Below are positions 1 to 5,118 of a stretch of 5,118 nucleotides of DNA, piece by piece. Each line of letters begins with the position of its first letter. Position 1 is the stretch's first letter. Under the pieces are notes generated by a model. It had not been told where the DNA came from. It ran no database searches and worked only from the letters and a program-made list of their open reading frames with translations. The stretch is from contig DTSG01000068.1 of assembly GCA_012965455.1 (NCBI GenBank), forward strand, positions 1 through 5,118, written 5' to 3'. This DNA comes from Planctomycetaceae bacterium. GTDB lineage: Bacteria; Planctomycetota; Planctomycetia; Pirellulales; Pirellulaceae. Position numbers and translations under genes: made by a program.

Positions 1-270
1 ACGAATCTGAAAATCATTTGAAGCACGACAGGATTTTGGTCTGTGATGGTAAAGTCTAACAAGAAACTACATGTTGCATTTACGTAAACGATTAGCCCGA
101 ACTTAAGAACATTAGAATGGAAAACTAATTAATTGATTATTCAGTGAATCAGAAAAGGCAAGCAAATCCCACAGAAGCATTTCGCAGTTGATTCGCTTCT
201 ACCAAACAAATTACGACAGCTTAAAAACCTTCTGATGACTACTCGATAGTTGATTGATGATTGCCTCACA

Positions 271-291
271 GGTTTCAAAACACTCGAAACC
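271..291. repeat. small inverted repeat in the rny upstream region
   Basis: GGTTTC at 271-276 is repeated as its reverse complement GAAACC at 286-291, with a 9-base spacer. The match is perfect over six base pairs and extends neither inward nor outward. A T-run (309-313) follows only after about 17 bases, so this is not a standard intrinsic terminator for an upstream gene. It could be a small operator or a weak RNA hairpin, but a six-pair repeat in 428 bases can also arise by chance. Confidence 0.3.
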
Positions 292-311
292 GCTAATCGC
301 TACAACAATTT

Positions 312-338
312 TTCTCAATAACGACTACCACATATACT
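312..338 (+). promoter_or_regulatory. weak candidate sigma70-type promoter for rny
   Basis: TATACT at 333-338 matches five of six bases of the -10 consensus TATAAT. The best upstream partner is TTCTCA at 312-317, only four of six bases and with a short 15-base spacer, so the -35 element is poor. Transcription would begin near 345 and leave a leader of about 85 bases before the rny start at 429. The placement is sensible, but AT-rich DNA produces such matches readily. Confidence 0.2.
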
Positions 339-428
339 TTCCTCCTATGCCGCATTGAACATCAATGCCCGTTGTGGTGCACATGCATTTAAGAGATCCT
401 CCGCTATCAGTCCAACGGAATCTCACCC

Positions 429-2000
429 ATGGTTTTAGCAACAACACCACTGTTTTTGGCAACATCGGCCGAACTCGGTTTAGTCGGTCTCGGCGGCGCC
501 ATTGTCGGTATCATCTGCAGTTTGATCGTCGCGCAACGATTGCAAAAGAAACGAGATAACGATACCCGGCAGCAAGCAGAAAGCCAAGCGCGGCAAATCG
601 TTTCCGAAGCTAAACTCGCAGGCAAAGAAGCAGCGCTGCAAATGCGGAGCGAAGTTGAAGAAGAACTCAGTTCTTCTCGCAAAGAGCTACGTAACCTAGA
701 CGATGATCTGCAAACCCGCGAAGCGACTCTTGAGCAGCAACACGCGGCGCTGCGTAAGCAAGAAAAGATGGTCCAAAACAATCAACAACGGCTTACCGAC
801 AAACTCCAAACAACCGAACAACGGCAAAAAGAACTCAACACGCTACTCGATTCACAGCGGCAGTCACTGCACGAATTGACTGGATTGAATAAAGAAGAAG
901 CGACGACGCGCCTGTTGAAATTACTTGAATCTGAACTAGAACAGGAGATGGGCGGCATCATTCTGCGTCATGAAAAGACCATTGCAGCGGCCTGCGAAGA
1001 AAAAAGCCGCGAGATACTGTTAATGACCATGCAACGCGTAGCCGCTGTAACGACAGCCGACAGTACAACCAGCAGCGTTGATATCCCCAACGACGAGATG
1101 AAGGGCAGGATCATCGGTCGGGAAGGGCGCAATATTCGTGCCCTCGAAAAAGCGACTGGCGTCGACGTGATTATCGACGATACACCGGGCGTGGTTATTG
1201 TCAGCGGATTTGATCCTGTCCGCCGTGAAGTTGCTCGCCAATCGCTCGCCAATCTTATTACCGACGGCCGCATTCACCCAAGCCGAATCGAAGAGATCGT
1301 CAAAGAAACAGAAAAGTCTATTGAGAAATTTATCATTAAGAAAGGCGAAGAGGCCGCCTTGGAAGTCAATGTGTCCGGGCTTCATGAGCGAGTTATTTAT
1401 ATGCTCGGGCGTCTGCACTTCCGTACAAGTTACAGTCAAAACGTGTTGCGACACAGCGTCGAAGTTTCTTTCCTGGCGGGCATGCTTGCCGACATGATGG
1501 GCCTCGACGCCGATCTGGCACGACGTTGTGGCTTGCTGCACGATATTGGCAAAGCAGCGGACCATGAACTGGAAGGAGGCCATCCTCAAATCGGCGCCGA
1601 CCTGCTCAAACGACATGGTGAAGGGGCTGAAGTCGTGCATGCCGCCTTCGGTCACCACGACGAGATTGTGTCGGAATATCCCTATACCGTCCTCACAGCA
1701 ACCGCTGATGCCTGCTCAGCGTCTCGACCAGGTGCTCGGCGTGAATCACTTGACCGATATATTAAACGGATGGAAGAACTCGAGTCTATTGCCCATGAGT
1801 TTAATGGCGTAGAACAAGCGTTTGCTATTCAAGCGGGCAGAGAAGTACGAGTAATCATCGCAGCGGAAAAAGTCGATGATCAAGCTGCTGCGAAAGTCTG
1901 TCGTGATATCGCCAAACGTTTCGAAGAACAATTGACCTATCCAGGTGAAATAAAAATCACGGTGATTCGAGAAACTCGGTTTACGGAATTGGCTAGATAA
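429..2000 (+). CDS. rny: Ribonuclease Y, membrane-anchored endoribonuclease
   Basis: RNase Y starts mRNA decay by endonucleolytic cleavage at the inner face of the membrane. The 523-residue product is close to the usual length of about 520 and has the full domain order. One transmembrane helix (about 16-36) is followed by a long Glu/Gln/Arg-rich coiled coil (about 40-150). A KH RNA-binding domain (about 217-280) carries the GxxG loop G230-R-E-G233 inside GRIIGREGRNIRALE. An HD metal-dependent phosphohydrolase domain (about 338-435) shows H342, the HD pair H371-D372, H385, H409/H410 and D427 before SRPGARRES. The C-terminus contains the typical VIRETR. No key residue is missing. The ATG at 429 is chosen because it places the membrane helix at the N-terminus; only a weak GGAA (417-420) precedes it. 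ymdB follows 57 bases downstream on the same strand, as in many bacteria. Family assignment is firm; the RNA targets in this organism are unknown. Confidence 0.97.
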   Translation: MVLATTPLFLATSAELGLVGLGGAIVGIICSLIVAQRLQKKRDNDTRQQAESQARQIVSEAKLAGKEAALQMRSEVEEELSSSRKELRNLDDDLQTREATLEQQHAALRKQEKMVQNNQQRLTDKLQTTEQRQKELNTLLDSQRQSLHELTGLNKEEATTRLLKLLESELEQEMGGIILRHEKTIAAACEEKSREILLMTMQRVAAVTTADSTTSSVDIPNDEMKGRIIGREGRNIRALEKATGVDVIIDDTPGVVIVSGFDPVRREVARQSLANLITDGRIHPSRIEEIVKETEKSIEKFIIKKGEEAALEVNVSGLHERVIYMLGRLHFRTSYSQNVLRHSVEVSFLAGMLADMMGLDADLARRCGLLHDIGKAADHELEGGHPQIGADLLKRHGEGAEVVHAAFGHHDEIVSEYPYTVLTATADACSASRPGARRESLDRYIKRMEELESIAHEFNGVEQAFAIQAGREVRVIIAAEKVDDQAAAKVCRDIAKRFEEQLTYPGEIKITVIRETRFTELAR

Positions 2001-2044
2001 ACATATTCGAACTTAAAGCGGTCATTAACAATACCACATATAAC

Positions 2045-2050
2045 AAAGGA
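2045..2050 (+). promoter_or_regulatory. ribosome binding site deciding a TTG start for ymdB
   Basis: AAAGGA sits seven bases before the TTG at 2058-2060. The spacing is right, and translation from TTG gives exactly the conserved family N-terminus MRILFIGDIVGKPG. The site therefore supports TTG as the true start, although rny just upstream has only a weak site. Confidence 0.75.
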
Positions 2051-2057
2051 CTTTTTC

Positions 2058-2852
2058 TTGCGCATTCTATTTATTGGCGATATCGTTGGTAAGCCCGGCC
2101 ACAAAGTAGTTAGTGAAAACGTGGCGACAATCCGTCAAGAATATAAATTGGATTATATTATTGCCAATGCTGAAAACGCAGCCGATGGTTCTGGGTTAAC
2201 TCCGAAAATCTACCAGAGCCTCGTCGCTGCCGGCATTGATGGCATTACGCTCGGTGACCATATCTATCGACGCCGTGAAATCTATCCAATCCTTGATTCA
2301 GAAATGAACATCGTTAAACCAGCCAATTACCCGGACGCCGCACCCGGGCGATCGCTAGCAATCATTGGCGAAAACGTCGGCGAACAAGTTGCCATCATTA
2401 GTTTGATGGGACGAACCTTTATGAAGCCCGTGGATTGCCCCTTCACAGCCGCGGATGAAGTTCTCAAGCGGGTCCCCGCCAACGTACGAGTGATTTTGAT
2501 TGACTTTCACGCTGAAGCTACCAGCGATAAACAACTACTGGGCCGCTACCTTGACGGACGCGTAACAGCAGTCCTTGGAACGCACACCCACGTCCCCACA
2601 GCAGACGCTTGTATTCTTCCTAATGGAACCGCATTTCAGTGCGACGTCGGTATGACCGGACCTTATGACAGCATCCTCGGAAGAAAAGTTGCGGCGGTGA
2701 CCGAAGCCGTGACTACGTTTCGACCGACACAGTTCCAAGTAGCCACGGAAGACATCCGTATTTGCGGAGCGATTATCGAGGTGAACAACCAAAGCGGCAA
2801 GGCAACTGCGATTGAGCCCTTTGTCTGGAAACAAGCTGCTCAACCTGAGTAA
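2058..2852 (+). CDS. ymdB: YmdB-family metallophosphoesterase (TIGR00282)
   Basis: This is a cytoplasmic di-metal phosphodiesterase. The Bacillus subtilis homologue hydrolyses cyclic nucleotides such as 2',3'-cAMP and affects the choice between motility and biofilm. The 264-residue product is full length and collinear with the family. It shows GDIVGKPG with metal ligand D8, NAENAADG with E39-N40, DFHAEATSDK with H151, and GTHTHVPTAD with H176 and H178. DVGMTGPYDSILG follows near the C-terminus. One deviation stands out: the usual Gly-Asn-His motif reads G66-D67-H68, so the Asn expected as a metal ligand is Asp, encoded by GAC at 2256-2258. The start is a TTG with a good AAAGGA ribosome site. 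The 57-base gap after rny has no hairpin, so co-transcription is likely. The stop lies 26 bases from the end of a convergent gene. Family membership is certain; substrate is inferred only from homologues. Confidence 0.95.
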   Translation: MRILFIGDIVGKPGHKVVSENVATIRQEYKLDYIIANAENAADGSGLTPKIYQSLVAAGIDGITLGDHIYRRREIYPILDSEMNIVKPANYPDAAPGRSLAIIGENVGEQVAIISLMGRTFMKPVDCPFTAADEVLKRVPANVRVILIDFHAEATSDKQLLGRYLDGRVTAVLGTHTHVPTADACILPNGTAFQCDVGMTGPYDSILGRKVAAVTEAVTTFRPTQFQVATEDIRICGAIIEVNNQSGKATAIEPFVWKQAAQPE

Positions 2853-2878
2853 GCCACACACCAACCAGACAGCAACCG

Positions 2879-3535
2879 CTACCGGATCAACGTAGCATCC
2901 TGAGCGAAATCTTCATTCTTGTCGTAGGAAAAGAAATCTTTTGCCAAGTGATAACTCAGCGCTCGAGTGTAAGCTCGCTGGAATGCTGCTTCACTGGTTT
3001 CCGTTGAGTGCTTTGCGCCATTTTGAGGGAACGCGAAATCATAGGTATTTCCCTGATAGGCAACTTTCCCATCATCGACGATGTCATAAACTGAAGTGGT
3101 TACTGTCGCTCGGCCTTTATAGAGCGTTGGTCCGTCACGCAAACTGTAAGATTCAATATCCAAGAACACCACGACATCTGCGTTCACTCCACGTCCGACT
3201 TCAACATAATCGAGTTCGTTCCAGTTATTGCGGTCAATCCAGTTTGCCACTTCTTCCATCGGCACAATTTCAATCTTGGAAACTCGTTGTTCCAACAGCT
3301 TCGCCGTTTGTCGCCCCACCAACCCAGCGGGTGAATTCGGACCACTTGCTGGTGACGATGAATTACAAATCACGGCAACTCGCTTACCCTTTAATCCAGC
3401 GTATAACGCGTCAATTTTGTCACCCTTAATCACATACAACGCATTTGAAAACAGCGTCCGGCAGCCCGTGAAACTGCTGAGAGTACATGCGACGAGTAAT
3501 AAAACACCAATTTGTCGAATCCGTGACATTTTCAT
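2879..3535 (-). CDS. Predicted lipoprotein of unknown function
   Basis: I do not recognise a named family. The 218-residue product begins with a basic n-region (MKMSRIRQ) and a hydrophobic stretch (about 9-23) typical of a lipoprotein signal. Two cysteines could be lipidated: C25 in FTGC, favoured for signal length, or C17 in LVAC. The mature part has an alternating strand/helix look, with GKRVAVICNSS (50-60), a helix with GRQTAKLLEQRV (74-85), a strand ending VVP-like at KIEIVPMEE (87-95), and GVNADVVVFLDIESYSL (116-132). This order vaguely resembles the CsgG/TolB N-terminal fold, where a small protein reads out conserved 'VAV...G..AD..V.G' strands; that is inference only. It starts 11 bases after the DUF2752 stop, with AGGA at 3540-3543 four bases before the ATG. 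A second in-frame ATG (residue 3) would have better spacing. The two genes are probably one operon. Confidence 0.8.
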   Translation of the reverse strand: MKMSRIRQIGVLLLVACTLSSFTGCRTLFSNALYVIKGDKIDALYAGLKGKRVAVICNSSSPASGPNSPAGLVGRQTAKLLEQRVSKIEIVPMEEVANWIDRNNWNELDYVEVGRGVNADVVVFLDIESYSLRDGPTLYKGRATVTTSVYDIVDDGKVAYQGNTYDFAFPQNGAKHSTETSEAAFQRAYTRALSYHLAKDFFSYDKNEDFAQDATLIR

Positions 3536-3539
3536 TCCA

Positions 3540-3543
3540 TCCT
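3540..3543 (-). promoter_or_regulatory. ribosome binding site of the lipoprotein gene
   Basis: On the minus strand AGGA lies in the 11-base gap between the DUF2752 stop (TAG at 3549-3547) and the lipoprotein ATG (3535-3533). It is four bases from that ATG and ten from the second in-frame ATG (3529-3527). A second purine cluster, GGA at 3538-3536, is six bases from the second ATG. The start could therefore be either Met1 or Met3, which changes nothing in the signal peptide core. Confidence 0.5.
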
Positions 3544-3546
3544 ACG

Positions 3547-3966
3547 CTAAAAAATAAGCCGCCGCACAACCCAATCTAACAACGTGAGTGCCAACCAACT
3601 TACTAAACAAACAAGTAACCAATTTTCATTTAACCTGACCACCACCCACTTGCCTCGAATCGCAGTCAACAAAAACCACGGCACCGTAACGATGCAGGCC
3701 AAGGCGAGCAAAAACCCGCCAAAATTAACTCGAGCGGAATTGGCAACTTCGCCGTTCATTAAATACGACCAAGAAGTTGTCATCCCGCAAGCAGGACAGG
3801 GAAAGCCCAGTCTTTCCGGAAAAAAACAAGGAGCTAAACCAAGTTGTTGATGCGTTCCCATCCCTGCAGCAGCGGGTTGTAAGTTAGCAGCGACCGTAAG
3901 GACCGTTGCCATTGCTATCGCTGTAGCTGCAAAAAATAGTCGGTGATACCACGAATGTCTGCCCAA
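3547..3966 (-). CDS. DUF2752 family small membrane protein
   Basis: The 139-residue product carries the hallmark of the DUF2752 family: a Cys-Pro-x-Cys-Gly motif, here PCPACGMTTSWSYLMNGEV (56-74), with C57 and C60, plus a nearby C47. The function of the family is unknown. Three hydrophobic segments are visible: about 10-28, 83-103 and 113-132, so it should sit in the inner membrane, with the cysteine motif between the first two. The start is taken as TTG at 3966-3964, because an in-frame TAG lies only two codons upstream and a later ATG (3912-3910, residue 19) would cut into the first membrane helix. The ribosome site is poor (GGTAG about seven bases upstream). The lipoprotein gene follows after 11 bases. 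The cysteine pair could bind metal or take part in thiol chemistry, but nothing here decides that. Confidence 0.85.
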   Translation of the reverse strand: MGRHSWYHRLFFAATAIAMATVLTVAANLQPAAAGMGTHQQLGLAPCFFPERLGFPCPACGMTTSWSYLMNGEVANSARVNFGGFLLALACIVTVPWFLLTAIRGKWVVVRLNENWLLVCLVSWLALTLLDWVVRRLIF

Positions 3967-4020
3967 TGTTTTCTACCATAGCCAGAAAGTTCAGAATTTC
4001 ACCAACATCAACGTCCACAA

Positions 4021-4040
4021 GATACTCAGAAACGAGTATC
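4021..4040. repeat. perfect 7-bp inverted repeat upstream of the DUF2752 gene
   Basis: GATACTC at 4021-4027 and GAGTATC at 4034-4040 are exact reverse complements around a 6-base spacer. The repeat lies 55 to 74 bases before the TTG start of the DUF2752 gene. No T-run follows on the minus strand, so it is not an intrinsic terminator for the vWA gene. Position and symmetry suit an operator for a dimeric regulator or a 5' leader hairpin; which one is not decided by the sequence. Confidence 0.55.
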
Positions 4041-4094
4041 CAAAGCAATAGCATTCATGGCCCGCAATCGAAGTGCGTCACATTATTTTTATTG

Positions 4095-4117
4095 GGGCGG
4101 GGACGCTAACCCCGCCC
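4095..4117. repeat. GC-rich 8-bp hairpin downstream of the vWA gene
   Basis: GGGCGGGG at 4095-4102 pairs perfectly with CCCCGCCC at 4110-4117 around the 7-base loop ACGCTAA. It is the strongest hairpin in the window and stands out in an AT-rich spacer. It lies about 50 bases beyond the vWA stop codon, where a terminator would be expected. On the minus strand, however, the stem is followed by an A-rich run, not a T-run; the T-run (4086-4090) is on the plus strand before the hairpin. It may be a transcript-end stabilising hairpin, a non-canonical terminator, or one copy of a dispersed palindromic repeat. Confidence 0.6.
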
Positions 4118-4164
4118 GCATAGTAATACGGCGAGTGGTCGAAATAACCGCGCTCTGACAGTTT

Positions 4165-5118
4165 TTAGAGTTTTGGTGGGCGACGTTTTGGGGGTGGCTT
4201 TTTGATCATCCGAGCAGCATCGTTTACTGCCGCGGCGTTATTGTTCCCGTTGCCCCCATTGCCCTGTCGACGAGGCGCCAAGTCCGTAAATGAATCCTGC
4301 CACCGCCAGCCAATGGGGTTTGCCAGTTCACGCTCGGCCAGCAAAGCCCAGGGCGTCCCTGGATGCTCTTGAGCAACGCGGTTTAATAACTCCGTTGCTT
4401 TCTCTGCGGCTTTAGAATATTGGCTACCGACACTAATTTCGTTCGCTGGAACCAAGGTCCATGTATTGTTTTTATCATCACTCACCTTTAAACCTCGCTT
4501 CGCAGCAGCGAGCATCGCATTGTATGTTTCGGTGCGAACTTTGGTGGCTAACACTCGCCCCAATGCTAAATCATAGGCCGCTTGCCAACGCAAAGAGTTT
4601 TCGGTTGGGCGGTCCGCGATACCAATTTGCAGGATTTGATAAATGCCAGCGATTTGCGGTTCAAGTTGGGCTGCCATTTTTTGAGATTCAGACAATTCGT
4701 TTGCAAAAGAAGCTTCATCGCGTTTAACAAACCTCAAACGCGGATCTTTCATCGGCGTGCTCCATGACAACTGAGCCGCTTGGATTAGCGAACTACGCAT
4801 TTTACTAGCTTGGATACGTCGACCATATTCTTGATACGACACATAATCAGGCCGATAGTCTCGCATTATCGACGGGTCAAAAAAGTGCTCAAGGTGAGCC
4901 GAAAAGCTAACCACCTCGCGCTTGCTGACCGCACGGTTCACATTTCGATTGGGGTGCACCGCAAAATAAATACCACCCGTTTCATAACACAGCCGCGTGA
5001 GTGCCCACGGGCCAAAACCAGAATCGATCGGATCTTTGTCCTCACGTTCTCCAGCAAAATGCAGCTTGATCCGCTCCGGCATCGCGGACTCAGGCCCCTG
5101 ATTCACGCGACCCCATTG
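4165..5118 (-). CDS. C-terminal part of a planctomycete vWA domain protein (5' end outside window)
   Basis: Only the last 317 residues are visible. The frame stays open to the right edge (Gln-Trp-Gly-Arg precede the GTG at 5106-5104), so that GTG is internal and not the start. The visible part opens with what I take to be the end of a von Willebrand factor A fold: GFGPWALTRLCYETGGIYF at about residues 34-52. A mostly helical region follows. A TPR-like stretch with EHPGTPWALLAEREL lies at about 251-265. The tail is low complexity: Gly/Asn-rich (about 286-294), then basic and proline-rich (KKPPPKRRPPKL at the end). I recall similar proteins only from planctomycetes, where the role is unknown. 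A vWA domain usually binds a protein partner through a metal site, but the MIDAS residues would be upstream and cannot be checked. The next gene downstream is 198 bases away, so it is probably a separate transcript. Confidence 0.8.
   Translation of the reverse strand, partial: QWGRVNQGPESAMPERIKLHFAGEREDKDPIDSGFGPWALTRLCYETGGIYFAVHPNRNVNRAVSKREVVSFSAHLEHFFDPSIMRDYRPDYVSYQEYGRRIQASKMRSSLIQAAQLSWSTPMKDPRLRFVKRDEASFANELSESQKMAAQLEPQIAGIYQILQIGIADRPTENSLRWQAAYDLALGRVLATKVRTETYNAMLAAAKRGLKVSDDKNNTWTLVPANEISVGSQYSKAAEKATELLNRVAQEHPGTPWALLAERELANPIGWRWQDSFTDLAPRRQGNGGNGNNNAAAVNDAARMIKKPPPKRRPPKL

Larger units (their letters stand above)
1..428. other. AT-rich intergenic region upstream of rny, no convincing gene
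   Basis: No reading frame here looks like a protein. Stops are frequent in all frames and the base composition is visibly richer in A and T than the genes to the right. One frame is open from the left edge to a TAA at 57-59 and would encode a C-terminus ending in DRILVCDGKV. It could be the last 18 codons of an upstream gene, but it is too short to judge. Other contents are an imperfectly placed hairpin (271-291), a weak promoter-like site near 333-338 and a 33-codon open frame (257-358) without a ribosome binding site. The stretch most likely carries the promoter and 5' leader of rny. No tRNA or recognisable structured RNA was seen. Confidence 0.6.
3967..4164. other. intergenic spacer with two perfect inverted repeats
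   Basis: This 198-base spacer separates the end of the vWA gene from the start of the DUF2752 gene, both read leftward. No plausible gene is visible. It contains a 7-bp palindrome at 4021-4040 and a GC-rich 8-bp palindrome at 4095-4117, listed separately. The promoter of the DUF2752/lipoprotein pair should lie here on the minus strand, but I found no convincing -35/-10 pair. Confidence 0.6.

Noticed and set aside
3..59. Possible 3' end of an upstream plus-strand gene ending at TAA 57-59
   Set aside because: Eighteen open codons from the window edge are too few to call. It needs the sequence to the left of the window.
257..358. 33-codon open frame in the rny upstream region
   Set aside because: No ribosome binding site precedes the ATG and the predicted peptide has no signal, membrane helix or known motif. 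Length is within chance.
60..428. 6S RNA or another structured RNA before rny
   Set aside because: I looked for a long closing stem with a central bubble and found only short, isolated complementary segments. The region is also too AT-rich for a typical 6S RNA.
365..559. 64-codon plus-strand open frame overlapping the start of rny
   Set aside because: It overlaps the membrane helix and early coiled coil of rny in another frame, is Arg/His-rich and has no family features. It is a shadow frame.
1020..1658. 212-codon minus-strand open frame inside rny
   Set aside because: It lies wholly opposite the KH and HD domains of RNase Y, which are clearly coding; its translation shows no recognisable domain.
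2941..3429. 162-codon plus-strand open frame opposite the lipoprotein gene
   Set aside because: The minus-strand frame has a signal peptide, ribosome site and tight operon spacing; the plus-strand translation is rich in His, Arg, Cys and Leu without structure.
3532..3540. Two-codon frame ATG-GAA-TGA overlapping the lipoprotein start on the minus strand
   Set aside because: A stop-start overlap of this sort could couple translation, but the mini-frame has no properly spaced ribosome site of its own and probably arises by chance from the AGGATGGA sequence.

Overview
The window looks like chromosomal DNA from a planctomycete, probably of the Pirellula/Rhodopirellula type. The main reason is the gene at the right edge. 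It encodes the C-terminal part of a von Willebrand factor A (vWA) protein whose sequence style (GFGP..LTRLCYETGGIYF, then a ..HPGTPWALLAEREL segment and an Asn/Gly-rich tail) I know only from planctomycetes. Weak or absent Shine-Dalgarno sites, two TTG starts and a lipoprotein/DUF2752 pair of no known role fit this. The assignment comes from recalled family resemblance, not from a search. Nothing suggests a plasmid, phage or insertion sequence.

Layout. Positions 1-428 are an AT-rich stretch with no convincing gene. It acts as the upstream region of rny and holds a small inverted repeat and a weak candidate promoter. At 429-2852 on the plus strand lie rny (membrane-anchored endoribonuclease Y) and ymdB (TIGR00282-type metallophosphoesterase), 57 bases apart and probably co-transcribed. 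This gene pair is conserved across many bacterial phyla. Everything from 2879 to the right edge is on the minus strand and converges on ymdB with a gap of only 26 bases. Read in transcription order, it begins with the 3' part of the vWA gene (5118-4165, its start outside the window). A spacer of about 200 bases follows, with two perfect inverted repeats. Then come a small DUF2752 membrane protein (3966-3547) and, 11 bases later, a lipoprotein of unknown function (3535-2879).

How the genes relate. RNase Y starts mRNA decay at the inner face of the membrane. YmdB is a di-metal phosphodiesterase whose gene often sits beside rny, so the pair forms an RNA/nucleotide-metabolism unit. The DUF2752 protein and the lipoprotein form a tight two-gene envelope unit with no assigned job. 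The vWA protein appears to be a separate transcription unit.

I see no clear new defence, mobile or biosynthetic system. The points most worth a second look are an Asn-to-Asp change at a metal-ligand position of YmdB, the DUF2752/lipoprotein pair, and the two inverted repeats in the 3967-4164 spacer.
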